Shown here in pieces: positions 15,244-23,868 of a stretch of DNA of 37,285 nucleotides. The DNA is taken from assembly GCA_022508605.1 (NCBI GenBank), contig JAFLUX010000021.1, forward strand, positions 1-37,285. Direction: 5' to 3'. A model generated the notes under the pieces. It worked only from the letters and a program-made list of their open reading frames with translations. It ran no database searches and was not told the DNA's origin. Made by a program: the position numbers and the translations under genes. Origin of the DNA: Bacteroidales bacterium (GTDB lineage Bacteria; Bacteroidota; Bacteroidia; Bacteroidales; UBA932). Numbering within the stretch: the stretch's first letter is position 1; the number at the start of each line of letters is the position of its first letter.

Positions 15244-18129
15244 CTACCAAAGCATGCGCCACACGGCATTCTGCGCATTGCTGCTGTGCGCGGCATTCAT
15301 CTTGCCGAAATTCCACTTCACGCCCAGCATTATGTAGCGTCCCATGACCAGCTTGCTCCGGTCTTCTTCGTAGTTGGCGTTTACGGAGTGGCTGAGTCCC
15401 TTTGTCTGATTCAGTATGTCGAACGCCTTCAGACTGAGGTTGAACGGGCCTATGTTCTTGGAAATTTCGGCGTTCCACCGCCATTCCGGGGTGCCGAACC
15501 CGTTTGCGAATCCGCTGTAGCACACGTATGAAATATCGGAGTTAATCTCGTATTCGTTACCCGTCGTGTAAGAGCCGCGCAGCTTGACCTCGCTTTGGCT
15601 GGTGTTCATGTCGGCGGACGGATTGGCCGAGTAGCGGTACAGGCCCCAGGTTGTCCCGGCGCTTGCCCCGAGGGACAGGCTGTTGCGGTTGTATTTGATG
15701 CTGCCGTTGAGGCCCGGACTAAAACTGCTTGTGATTTGCTTCAGAAAGCCGCTCTCTCCGCTGAAGAAACGGTCTCCGGTGCTGTCGCCCCAGAAATCCT
15801 GCATGAACGCGAAGTAGTCGAAGCGGTCTTTATCCAGGCCCGGAAGAGTGCCTTTCGGCAGGTAGCTTGCCGAAGACGACAGGCCCCCGGAAGCGCGTGC
15901 GCTCAAGGTCCATGCCTTCGCCTCATCGAGCGGGGTGGTGTAATTGATTTGCAGCGACCCGGATACGGACGGCCTGTCGGTGTTGACCGGTACCGAATAC
16001 TGGACTCCGTTCGCATCATACCAGCTGGCGAAAGTCGTCGGAGTGGTGACTATGCTGCCGTACATATATGCAAGCAGGGTGGAGAAGCGCTCCTTGTTGT
16101 TTCTTGTCCACATGCCGTTGAATCCTATATTGTTGGATGCGGAAAGGTGCACGTTGCCTATTTTCAGGTATGTAGGGTTTCCTATGTTCATCACCGGCTG
16201 GATGTTGTTCGTCTGCGGCCGCTGATTGCGGCTGTATGTCGACAGGCTTATCCTGTCGTGCCCCGAACTATGCTCGAAACGTATCGTAGGCCCGGCGGCC
16301 CAGGACCATTCGTCCTCTCCGGTAAGGGTCTCGATGCCGAAATTTTTGGCCCTGACCTCATTGAGAGCCCCGGTCACGGTGCCTCCGAGCATCACCAGGC
16401 TGCCTTTCCCGAATTTGTACTGCGCCCCTAAGCTGTATTCCTGCTTGAAATAGTCTTGCCGGGTTTCCGACGAATAGTAATCGTTGTGTCCCGCATCATC
16501 GAAAGCATCGCGCACGCTTGTCCTTCGGTTCGATGCCAGGCTCGCCATAGTGTTGAGGGTCCATTTTTCTCCTATGGGTTCCGTGTATCGGAGGCCTCCT
16601 GAGAAGTAAGCGAAGCTGCCGTCGTTCACATAGCTCATATTGCGCGAATCCTCAGTGTCGGAAAACACTGTCCGCGTGTACTCGTCGCTTTTGCCGGAAT
16701 CGGTGCTGAACTCTCCGTCGGCCCTGACCTGGAGCGAGCGCCCGCTCCTGCCGAAAAGGTTGCGGAACGTGACGCTGGCGTTCAACTCCGATGACATCCT
16801 TTCGCTCTGCGAATGCGACGTATTCTCGGAATTGTTGACAAAAATCCCCTCGGTGCTCGTATTCGACCGCGAACTCTTGCTTTCGCTTGTCCTCCCGTAA
16901 CTGAAAGAGGGTTCGATGTGGAACCACACGTTCCCCTGCTCCTTTTGTAATTCGGCTCCGAGATAGAATGAATCTGAATACCGTCTGCCGGCATCTTCCG
17001 ACATGGCGAACAGTTTTCCGTCGTCCTGCCAGGTGGTGCGCGCGGCCCTCGACCCGATTTCGGTATCGGAGTACTTGTAGTTTGCGCTCACTGTGGTCTC
17101 GACATCCTTTATGCGGGATGTGTTGGCGTTTAATCCCACCTGGGCCGCGGAGGTCAGCCCGGAATCGGAGCTTGAATAATTGCCGTCCGAGTCTACCGTC
17201 ACTATCACTACATCGGAGTCGTTGATATTCTGCGCATTGGCGATGAATGTCAGCTGGTCTTTCTCGGAATATGCGGATGCGAGGAGATTGCCGTTGTAGA
17301 GCAGTCCGCGCTCGTTCTTCAGCGGGTTGCCAGGGTCCGCAGACCAGGCCGTGGAGCCGCCTTTCAGCCCGGCATTGCCGAACCAGCCTTTCTCGTATTC
17401 TTTCTTGAGGGCTACATCCAGCACCTTCTCCCGCTCCGAGTCGCTTATGCCTGTGGCCCGTGCCGATTCGGACTCCCTGTCTATCACTCTGATTTTGTCC
17501 ACTATGGATGCGGGCAGATTGTTGAGGGCGGCCGACTGGTCGTTAAAGAAGAAGGTCCGGCCCCCGACGGTCAGCTTGTCTATCTCCTCTCCGTTGAACT
17601 TCACCTTGCCGTTCTCGGTAATCTCCATGCCAGGCATGCGCTGCAGCAGGTCGCGGAGCATGGCATTGCTGCCGACCCTGAAAGACGAGGCGTTGAATTC
17701 TATCGTATCCTTTTTTACGACGATGGGGTTGCCTACATCCGACACGAGGGCTGCATTCAGGAACTGTTCATCCGGCTTCAGGCGTATCGTCCCCATGTCC
17801 ACCCGGGGCTCGCGGAAATAACGCTCCCTGACGAAAGGCTTGTATCCGAGCATTTCCACCTTGAAGACATAGTTGCCGAAAGGGACTTCCTCGAGTTTGG
17901 CCTCTCCTTTGGCATCGCTGAGGATGAAGTTGGTGATTACGCTGTCTTTTGCCGGAATCACATATACCGAGGCGAAGGCGAGAGGCTCGTTGGTTAGCGA
18001 GTCCAGCACGGTAGTACTGATTTCCGACATGCGCTGCTGAAATATGTTGTCATTGATTATCAGCACCTGGCCATGCACTTTCAGGCACGCGGCCAGCATC
18101 AGGGCCGATAAGAGGACTGTCCTTTTCAT
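15244..18129 (-). CDS. Large outer-membrane beta-barrel protein (OMP_b-brl_3 family) with carboxypeptidase-like domain
   Basis: 961 residues. Signal peptide (MKRTVLLSALMLAACLKVHG), a carboxypeptidase-regulatory-like domain (about 35-120: VLDSLTNEPLAFASVYV, KVEMLGYKPF), a plug-like region (DLLQRMPGMEITENGKVKFNGEEIDKL, about 160-200) and a long barrel rich in alternating aromatic residues and Asn/Ser. This is the outer_membrane_beta-barrel family (PF14905) that resembles TonB receptors. Function is unassigned; transport or surface assembly is possible. The gene starts 21 bases after the metallophosphoesterase stop and is probably the last gene of the crcB-phosphoesterase-barrel run. Family length is normal and no break is seen. 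Confidence 0.88.
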   Translation of the reverse strand: MKRTVLLSALMLAACLKVHGQVLIINDNIFQQRMSEISTTVLDSLTNEPLAFASVYVIPAKDSVITNFILSDAKGEAKLEEVPFGNYVFKVEMLGYKPFVRERYFREPRVDMGTIRLKPDEQFLNAALVSDVGNPIVVKKDTIEFNASSFRVGSNAMLRDLLQRMPGMEITENGKVKFNGEEIDKLTVGGRTFFFNDQSAALNNLPASIVDKIRVIDRESESARATGISDSEREKVLDVALKKEYEKGWFGNAGLKGGSTAWSADPGNPLKNERGLLYNGNLLASAYSEKDQLTFIANAQNINDSDVVIVTVDSDGNYSSSDSGLTSAAQVGLNANTSRIKDVETTVSANYKYSDTEIGSRAARTTWQDDGKLFAMSEDAGRRYSDSFYLGAELQKEQGNVWFHIEPSFSYGRTSESKSSRSNTSTEGIFVNNSENTSHSQSERMSSELNASVTFRNLFGRSGRSLQVRADGEFSTDSGKSDEYTRTVFSDTEDSRNMSYVNDGSFAYFSGGLRYTEPIGEKWTLNTMASLASNRRTSVRDAFDDAGHNDYYSSETRQDYFKQEYSLGAQYKFGKGSLVMLGGTVTGALNEVRAKNFGIETLTGEDEWSWAAGPTIRFEHSSGHDRISLSTYSRNQRPQTNNIQPVMNIGNPTYLKIGNVHLSASNNIGFNGMWTRNNKERFSTLLAYMYGSIVTTPTTFASWYDANGVQYSVPVNTDRPSVSGSLQINYTTPLDEAKAWTLSARASGGLSSSASYLPKGTLPGLDKDRFDYFAFMQDFWGDSTGDRFFSGESGFLKQITSSFSPGLNGSIKYNRNSLSLGASAGTTWGLYRYSANPSADMNTSQSEVKLRGSYTTGNEYEINSDISYVCYSGFANGFGTPEWRWNAEISKNIGPFNLSLKAFDILNQTKGLSHSVNANYEEDRSKLVMGRYIMLGVKWNFGKMNAAHSSNAQNAVWRMLW

Positions 18130-18150
18130 AAACTAAGCTGGATGTTCAGT

Positions 18151-19305
18151 TCAGTCAACTGCCATATCTGTGCCACGCCACAAGGTGATAAGCAGTATCT
18201 GGGGATAGGCACCGAAGCGGAACGCGGCATTGCCCCCGGTCCCGGTGCTCACGACAAGGGTCTGACTACCGCTGCGGTAGACGCCGCCCCATTCCGGATA
18301 TATCCACCGGGACGGAGAAAAGCTGCCTATCCGGAATTGCATGGCATGCGTGTGCCCTGACAGGGTAAGTGCGGCGCGCCCGTCGGGAATCACCTCCCGG
18401 CGCCACTGCGACGGGTCGTGGGAGAGCAGTATGGTGAAAGCTCCGCCGGTATCCTGCAGGGCCTTGTCCAAGTCGGAGCTGTCCGGAAACCTGTGGCTGC
18501 CGGCGTTTTCCACGCCAGCGACCGCCATGCTGTCCGCACCCCGTACTATCTTCACCGCCTCATTCCTCAACACACGCCAGGACAGTGCCCGCTCCGCATC
18601 TATGAGCCGTGCGGCCGCCTTTTCGGGAGAGTCGCTGCCGTCGTAGTGTGCGTACATGCAGTAGTCATGGTTGCCGAGTACGGACAGGATGCCGTCAGGC
18701 GCATGCAGGCGCCTCAATTCCTGCTCGAATGGGGCCAGTTCTTCCGGGGCTGCATTCACCAGGTCTCCTGTGAATACGATGAGGTCCGGATGCAGGGCGC
18801 AGACTTCTTCGACTATGCGCTGCACGCTTTCCGGGGAATTGCCGTATGTGCCTATATGGAAGTCCGAAAGCTGCACTATCCTGTAGCCGTCGAAGGCACT
18901 GGGAAGTTCGCTGAAGTCCAGATGCAGCTCCTTCACGCATATTCTTTTCCAGCCGAAGAAGCTGCCGTAGACGGCTATGCACATCCACAGGGCCGCGGCG
19001 GCAAGACCGGCGAAGTCTGAAACGCGCGGAGCGCCCTTGACGAATATGCCGATTACCCTGCCGGCAAGAGAAATGAGCGTGAAGATGACGACAGGGAACA
19101 GCACGCATACGGTCAGCCGTACAACGGTGTTGATTGCCGGCTGCGTGGCTTCCGCAGACGCGAAGGCCATGTACAGCACGGCGGTGCCTGCCAGCACAGG
19201 CAGCAGGACGAGCAGCTTGACCCACGTACTCGCACCCTTGAGCACGACGAAAGCTATGTACGCATCGGGAAGGAGCAGGACGAGGAGGGCGATTGCGAAA
19301 ATCAT
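18151..19305 (-). CDS. Membrane-anchored metallophosphoesterase
   Basis: About 384 residues. I chose the ATG at 19305, which overlaps the crcB stop (ATGA). Four or five hydrophobic helices fill the first ~115 residues, followed by a calcineurin-like phosphoesterase domain: VQLSDFHIGTYG (metal-binding D-x-H), FTGDLVN (G-D), LGNHDY (GNHD), ILLSHDP (His), LSGHTHAMQF (GHTH). All five metallophosphoesterase blocks are present. Relatives act on phosphate esters, including lipid-linked ones such as UDP-diacylglucosamine, but the substrate here is unknown. The active site should face the side following the last helix. It is coupled to crcB and to the following barrel gene. Confidence 0.92.
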   Translation of the reverse strand: MIFAIALLVLLLPDAYIAFVVLKGASTWVKLLVLLPVLAGTAVLYMAFASAEATQPAINTVVRLTVCVLFPVVIFTLISLAGRVIGIFVKGAPRVSDFAGLAAAALWMCIAVYGSFFGWKRICVKELHLDFSELPSAFDGYRIVQLSDFHIGTYGNSPESVQRIVEEVCALHPDLIVFTGDLVNAAPEELAPFEQELRRLHAPDGILSVLGNHDYCMYAHYDGSDSPEKAAARLIDAERALSWRVLRNEAVKIVRGADSMAVAGVENAGSHRFPDSSDLDKALQDTGGAFTILLSHDPSQWRREVIPDGRAALTLSGHTHAMQFRIGSFSPSRWIYPEWGGVYRSGSQTLVVSTGTGGNAAFRFGAYPQILLITLWRGTDMAVD

Positions 19306-19664
19306 TTCCAGATTCTCTGCCGGCAATACCATCCCAGGGCCACCATGGCAAGCGACAGCACCATCGTGCCGGACATGTACAGGACGGCTGCGAGATAGCG
19401 TCCGTCATGCAGCAGGTGCAGCGATTGGGATGAGAATGTGGAAAAAGTCGTGAATCCGCCGCAGAGGCCCACAGTGTAGAAAAGGGCGGCCTGCGATGAG
19501 GCTCCCGGCATTGCGAGCCCTATCAGGAACGACCCCGCCACGTTGGCGGCCAAAGTGGCCCATTCCGCGCCGATGAGAAGCTGCGAGGCAAGCAGAGACA
19601 GGGAGTAGCGTCCGATGCTTCCCAATGCCCCTCCTGCCGCTATCAACATCAATTCCTTAACCAT
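19302..19664 (-). CDS. crcB: Fluoride exporter CrcB/Fluc
   Basis: A 120-residue small membrane protein with four helices. Family marks: GGALGSIGRYSLS (N-terminal), TLAANVAGSFLIGL (the N-x-x-G-S/T-F motif of the pore), and CGGFTTFSTFSSQ (the phenylalanine-box and central Na+ motif). It works as an antiparallel dimer, releasing fluoride. The stop overlaps the phosphoesterase start by four bases. Many crcB genes carry a fluoride riboswitch; I looked in the 73 bases upstream and saw no clear one. Confidence 0.95.
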   Translation of the reverse strand: MVKELMLIAAGGALGSIGRYSLSLLASQLLIGAEWATLAANVAGSFLIGLAMPGASSQAALFYTVGLCGGFTTFSTFSSQSLHLLHDGRYLAAVLYMSGTMVLSLAMVALGWYCRQRIWK

Positions 19665-19737
19665 TGCAATAAATTCTTTGCCGCAATATTAGGAACAATT
19701 GCGCTATCCTGCAAGTTTTGCCTGCAGAAAGGGGGAA

Positions 19738-20469
19738 CTACCTGATGCGGTATTCCACGCGCATCGTCACCCTGGCCTTCTTCTGCCTGCTGCGGGTGTT
19801 GAATGAGCCTCCGGCGGAAAATTCTTCATTGGAATTGGCGCCCGTAATCTGGAAAACTCCCATTTTGGCAGATGACACGCCGCCGAGCACCGCTCCTGCG
19901 TTGACTGCGATTTTTTCCGCCCGCGCCCTGGCATCGGCCGAGGCCTGCTGGATGAGATCCAGTTTCACGTCATCGAGTTTGGTGTAATAGTAGTCGGGAT
20001 TGTAGACGTCTATCGACACTCCCTGGGAAATCAGCACGGAAATCTCCCTCGATATATTCTCCACTTTCTCTACTTCCGACGATTCCACGACGAAGCGCTG
20101 GCTGAGACGGTAGCCGGTGAAGCGCGAACCGGTGTAGTTGCCATTGGAATTGTACACCGGCTCCGTGTTGCGGCTCACGTTGACGAATGCGAATACCACA
20201 TGCTCGGCGGCTATGCCGTGCGAGGTGATGAACTCCAGGACCTTGTCCTTGTTGCGCTCGAGCTGGGCATAGCCCTTGGCCACATCCGCGGTCTCGAATG
20301 AGATTTCTCCCTCCCAGACTATCAGGTCGGAGGTGAAGCTGGTCTCGCCGAGCCCGGTCACCACGATGGTGTTCTGAGAACGGTACTTGTAGGTGTAGGC
20401 CCGGCCGAGCAGCCAGGCGCTCATCACGACGGCTGCGCCTATGATGAGGTATTTCAGATAAGTTTTCAT
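19738..20469 (-). CDS. SIMPL domain protein (DUF541)
   Basis: 243 residues. One N-terminal membrane helix (LKYLIIGAAVVMSAWLLG) followed by a SIMPL domain (from TIVVTGLGETSFTSDLIVWEGEISF). Later landmarks of the fold are FTGYRLSQRFVVES and the helix with DDVKLDLIQQASADARARAEKIA. It would be exported and tethered to the membrane. SIMPL proteins occur in cell-envelope and stress contexts, without a settled biochemical role. It sits 60 bases downstream of the GNAT gene and 73 bases upstream of crcB on the same strand. Confidence 0.92.
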   Translation of the reverse strand: MKTYLKYLIIGAAVVMSAWLLGRAYTYKYRSQNTIVVTGLGETSFTSDLIVWEGEISFETADVAKGYAQLERNKDKVLEFITSHGIAAEHVVFAFVNVSRNTEPVYNSNGNYTGSRFTGYRLSQRFVVESSEVEKVENISREISVLISQGVSIDVYNPDYYYTKLDDVKLDLIQQASADARARAEKIAVNAGAVLGGVSSAKMGVFQITGANSNEEFSAGGSFNTRSRQKKARVTMRVEYRIR

Positions 20470-20529
20470 GTTGAAAAGTTTTTTGCCAGCCGAACAAATC
20501 CAGTGCCAGACTCTGCCCGGAGGCGTTTT

Positions 20530-21003
20530 TTATTCTGTTAAGCGCAGTTCCATCGAAGTGTACTGCGGAGTCATTCCCATTGCATCATAAAAGGCTCGGG
20601 CGCCGGGATTGCATTCCCATACGTGGAGCGTGACGTTGTGGCATCCTATGCCCTCCGCATAGGCTTTTACGTGGCCGAACAGCGCTTTACCCACATGCTT
20701 CCCCCGGGACTGCGCGTCTACGCACAAATCGTCCACATAAAGGGTCCGTACAGGGACGAGATTATTTGCCGAAGACTGCTTTACGGCGCAAAAGGCATAT
20801 CCGAGCACCGCGCCGTCTTCTTCGTACAGGAAGACCGGAGTATCCGGATTCGCAAAGATGTCCAGGAGCTCTTTGTCCGTATATTTTTTGCCTGACGACC
20901 GGAAAAGATCCGGCCTGCCCCTGTGGTGGACGGCGAGGACCTGCTCCAGCAGGCTGTTTACGACCGGCAGGTCTGCCGGAATGGCTTTTCGGATTGTTTT
21001 CAT
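20530..21003 (-). CDS. GNAT-family N-acetyltransferase
   Basis: A 157-residue acetyl-CoA-dependent acetyltransferase. The start is the ATG at 21003 (MKTIRKAIPADLPVVNSLLEQV); the longer frame upstream reads through the tRNA-Ala gene and is not real. The GNAT core is clear: strand TLYVDDLCVDAQSRGKHVGKALF carries the acetyl-CoA pyrophosphate loop (R-G-K-H-V-G-K), and HVWECNPGARAFYDAMGMTP is motif B with the Asn and Tyr seen in many members. The substrate is unknown. Length is normal. Confidence 0.9.
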   Translation of the reverse strand: MKTIRKAIPADLPVVNSLLEQVLAVHHRGRPDLFRSSGKKYTDKELLDIFANPDTPVFLYEEDGAVLGYAFCAVKQSSANNLVPVRTLYVDDLCVDAQSRGKHVGKALFGHVKAYAEGIGCHNVTLHVWECNPGARAFYDAMGMTPQYTSMELRLTE

Positions 21004-21103
21004 TCCGCTTTGCAAATAATATTTCGGGCCATCTCCCATGCAAGGCTCACGCTGCCGCAATGCCCTGATGCAGAGGTGGTTTTTGCTGCCCCATAAACGA
21101 AAA

Positions 21104-21132
21104 CAAGGACTTAAGTTCGCCTTAAATCCTTG
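21104..21132 (-). terminator. Intrinsic terminator of tRNA-Ala
   Basis: Stem 21121-21132 with 21104-21115 (11 of 12 pairs), five-base loop, then TTTT on the minus strand, just past the tRNA 3' end. Confidence 0.75.
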
Positions 21133-21139
21133 ACTTTTG

Positions 21140-21212
21140 TGGAGCATAGCGGAATCGAACCGCTGACCTTTTGAATGCCATTCAAACGCTCTACCAACTG
21201 AGCTAATACCCC
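21140..21212 (-). tRNA. tRNA-Ala (anticodon GGC)
   Basis: A 73-base cloverleaf on the minus strand. Acceptor GGGGTAT pairs with ATGCTCC and includes the G3-U70 pair that marks alanine tRNAs. The D-arm is GCTCAGTTGGTAGAGC. The anticodon loop is ATGGCAT, with anticodon GGC closed by the stem TTTGA/TCAAA. The T-loop is TTCGATT. Discriminator A; CCA is not encoded. Confidence 0.96.
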
Positions 21213-21250
21213 GTAATCGGATTGCAAAGGTAATACATTTTTTTAATAAA

Positions 21251-21928
21251 TCAATATGTTTTTTCTTCATTGAAACTATAAAAGTGCTCATCGGCCACGA
21301 TGATGTGGTCGAGAAGTGCGATGGAGCAGGATGCGCAGGCATCGCGCAGGGCCGCGGTCTCCTTTATGTCGGCACGGCTCGGCCGCGGGTCACCCATGGG
21401 GTGATTGTGGACGAGGATGATTCCTGCGGCTGATTTTTCGAGTGCGTTGCGGATGAGCGCCGGGATGTCGATGACGGTGGACCTGCCGCCGCCCTTCGTC
21501 AGCATCATAGTCTTGATTATCCTGTTCCTGCGGTCGAGCAGCACTTCCCAGCATTCTTCGTGCCTCAGGCCTTTCATCCGCGGCCGCATCAGCTTGTAGA
21601 CGGTCTCCGGGCCTGTCACCGGAGCATCGTTTGCGGCATCTTCCAGCATGAAGCGGCGCCCCAGCTCGAAAGCGGCAAGAAGGGTGGCGGCCTTTGACAA
21701 GCCCACCCCCGGCATGGACGCCAGTTTTTCGGGCTCGCATTCGAATAGTCCTGAGAGCCGCCCTCCGACGACGGACAGCAGCCTCCGTGCCATATCCAGC
21801 GCACTTTCTCCCCGGCGTCCGGACCGCAGCAGTATCGCCAGCAGTTCTCCGTCCGAAAGGGCCTGCGCCCCTTTGTCGAGCAGCCTCTCGCGCGGCCTCT
21901 CCCTTTCATTCATCTCCAGGATTTTCAT
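21251..21928 (-). CDS. radC: RadC family JAMM/MPN+ protein
   Basis: 225 residues. The N-terminal UPF0758 helix-hairpin-helix part (RPRERLLDKGAQALSDGELLAI; SMPGVGLSKAATLLAA) is followed by a JAB1/MPN+ metal site: HNHPMGDPRPSRAD, with His174, His176 and Asp187 as zinc ligands and Ser184. E. coli RadC's proposed repair role has been disputed; the family's substrate is unknown. In this window it lies beside tRNA-Ala. Length is normal. A TAATTTTG promoter box lies at 21942-21949. Confidence 0.95.
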   Translation of the reverse strand: MKILEMNERERPRERLLDKGAQALSDGELLAILLRSGRRGESALDMARRLLSVVGGRLSGLFECEPEKLASMPGVGLSKAATLLAAFELGRRFMLEDAANDAPVTGPETVYKLMRPRMKGLRHEECWEVLLDRRNRIIKTMMLTKGGGRSTVIDIPALIRNALEKSAAGIILVHNHPMGDPRPSRADIKETAALRDACASCSIALLDHIIVADEHFYSFNEEKTY

Positions 21929-21941
21929 AAGCGTTTTTACG

Positions 21942-21949
21942 CAAAATTA
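21942..21949 (-). promoter_or_regulatory. Promoter -7 box for radC
   Basis: TAATTTTG on the minus strand matches TAnnTTTG, 13 bases before the radC ATG. No good -33 TTG is seen. Confidence 0.4.
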
Positions 21950-22031
21950 ATCATCGCCGGGCGTGAAACCCGACTCCGGCGCCGGCCAGGTGCGTATATT
22001 TAGTATTTTTTAAGAATCCGTCGATAATTAT

Positions 22032-22039
22032 TATATTTG
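22032..22039 (+). promoter_or_regulatory. Promoter -7 box of the carboxyltransferase operon
   Basis: TATATTTG matches TAnnTTTG, 23 bases before the ATG at 22063. A T-run, but no TTG, lies at the -33 position. Confidence 0.5.
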
Positions 22040-22062
22040 TAATCCTTTATTTTAAAGAAAAT

Positions 22063-23844
22063 ATGGCTAAAGAAATAAAATTTTCCCTCGTTTACAGGGA
22101 CATGTGGCAGTCTTCCGGGAAATATCAGCCCCGGGCGGACCAGCTCGTGAGAGTCGCGCCGGCCATCATCGACATGGGCTGTTTCGACAGGGTCGAGACC
22201 AATGGCGGAGCGTTCGAGCAGGTAAACCTCCTGTACGGAGAGAATCCCAACAAGTCCGTGCGGGCCTGGACCGCGCCTTTCCGCAAGGCCGGAATCCAGA
22301 CGCACATGCTGGAAAGGGGACTGAACGCATTGCGCATGAACCCCGTCCCCGCAGATGTCAGGGAACTCATGTTCAAGGTGAAGAAGGCCCAGGGTACGGA
22401 TATCGCCCGCTCATTCTGCGGACTCAACGACCACCGCAACCTCCGCCTCAGTGTGGAATATGCCAAAAAGGCCGGGATGGTTTCCCAGGCGGCGCTCTCC
22501 GTGACGCATTCCCCGGTCCATACGGTGGAATACTACATGGAAGTCGTCGACCGCCTCGTCGAATACGGGGCGGACGAGATTTGCCTGAAAGATATGGCGG
22601 GGGTCGGCCGTCCGACCTTCCTTGCAAGGCTGACCAAGGAAATCAAGGACAAATATCCGTCCATCACGGTTCAGTATCACGGGCACAGCGGCCCCGGGTT
22701 CAGTCCTGCCTCCATGCTGGAAGTGGCGCGGGCCGGTGCGGATTACATAGATGTGGCCGTGGAACCGCTCTCGTGGGGCAAGGTGCATCCGGATGTGATT
22801 ACCATTCAGCAGATGCTCCGGGCCGACGGATTCCTTGTCAAGGATATAGACATGGACGCATACATGCATGTGCGCGCACTCACGCAGGAGTTCATCGACG
22901 ACTTCCTCGGCTACTGGATAAATACGGAGAACGCCAAGATGACGTCCCTGCTTGTAGGATGCGGCCTCCCCGGGGGCATGATGGGTTCGATGATGGCGGA
23001 CCTCAAGGGATTCCAGTCCGCAATCAATGCGGCGGAAAAGGCGGCCGGCAAGCCTGTGAGCAGCATAGACTCGCTGATGGTCCAGCTGTTCAGCGAAGTC
23101 GAATACGTGTGGCCCCGCCTGGGCTACCCGCCCCTCGTGACCCCGTTCAGCCAGTATGTGAAGAACACCGCGCTGATGAACCTTTACGCCATGGCCCAGG
23201 GCAAACCGCGCTTCAGCACCATAGACAAAGACACCTGGGGCATGATACTCGGACGCATGGGAAAACTGCCCGGCAGCCTCGCCCCGGAAATCGTAGACCT
23301 TGCGAAAGAAAAAGGTTTTGAGTTCTATACCGGCAATCCCCAGGACGAATATCCGGACGAACTGCCGAAGTTCCGCAAGATGATGGCCGAGGAAGGCTGG
23401 GACTGCGGACAGGACGACGAGGAGCTTTTCGAACTCGCGATGCATGAAAGGCAGTATCGCGACTACCGCAGCGGCATAGCCAAGGAACGCTTCGAGCATG
23501 AGCTGGAAGAGCTCAAGGCCAAGGCCGGGGCCCCGATAGTCGTCAGAAGGCCGGTAATCGAGATGCCGGAGTTCGACATAAACGAATACGCGGAAAAGTA
23601 TCCCCGTGCCGTTCCGGTGCAGGCGCCCGCCGCGGGAAAGATGCTCTGGCAGATTGATGTGGAGGACGCCTCCATGCCGCCTGTTGCGGGAACTGCCGTC
23701 AAGGCAGGGGAGCCTTGCGCCTACGTACAGACGCGCTACGGACTTGAAGAAGTCATTCCGGCCCGTGACGGTCGTATCGTCGCAGTCACCGCTTCCCAGG
23801 GCAAGCAGGTGGTGAAAGGCGAGATTATAGCATTCGCGGAATGA
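22063..23844 (+). CDS. Carboxyltransferase / oxaloacetate decarboxylase alpha-like protein with degenerate biotinyl domain
   Basis: 593 residues. The N-terminal ~300 residues are the HMGL-like TIM barrel of pyruvate carboxylase B / oxaloacetate decarboxylase alpha: YRDMWQSS (metal Asp13, where the usual RDAHQS His is Trp), SFCGLNDHRNL, THSPVHTVEYY, ADEICLKDMAGVGRP (the Lys that is normally carboxylated) and QYHGHSGPG (metal His pair). A PYC_OADA-like conserved domain follows (about 310-480). The C-terminal ~70 residues fold like a biotinyl/lipoyl domain, but where AMKM carries biotin this protein has TRYG, with Tyr559 at the lysine position. It therefore probably cannot be biotinylated. It either uses a separate carrier or no carboxybiotin at all. 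It opens a four-gene operon. Confidence 0.85.
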   Translation: MAKEIKFSLVYRDMWQSSGKYQPRADQLVRVAPAIIDMGCFDRVETNGGAFEQVNLLYGENPNKSVRAWTAPFRKAGIQTHMLERGLNALRMNPVPADVRELMFKVKKAQGTDIARSFCGLNDHRNLRLSVEYAKKAGMVSQAALSVTHSPVHTVEYYMEVVDRLVEYGADEICLKDMAGVGRPTFLARLTKEIKDKYPSITVQYHGHSGPGFSPASMLEVARAGADYIDVAVEPLSWGKVHPDVITIQQMLRADGFLVKDIDMDAYMHVRALTQEFIDDFLGYWINTENAKMTSLLVGCGLPGGMMGSMMADLKGFQSAINAAEKAAGKPVSSIDSLMVQLFSEVEYVWPRLGYPPLVTPFSQYVKNTALMNLYAMAQGKPRFSTIDKDTWGMILGRMGKLPGSLAPEIVDLAKEKGFEFYTGNPQDEYPDELPKFRKMMAEEGWDCGQDDEELFELAMHERQYRDYRSGIAKERFEHELEELKAKAGAPIVVRRPVIEMPEFDINEYAEKYPRAVPVQAPAAGKMLWQIDVEDASMPPVAGTAVKAGEPCAYVQTRYGLEEVIPARDGRIVAVTASQGKQVVKGEIIAFAE

Positions 23845-23868
23845 CGGAAACTGAAAGGTATTGAAATC

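Noticed and set aside
19665..19737. Fluoride riboswitch in front of crcB
   Set aside because: No sequence resembling the riboswitch pseudoknot core was found in the short upstream gap.
21004..21342. N-terminal extension of the GNAT gene
   Set aside because: It reads through the tRNA-Ala gene (RGISSVGRAFEWHSKGQRFD is a known tRNA read-through pattern) and the tRNA terminator.
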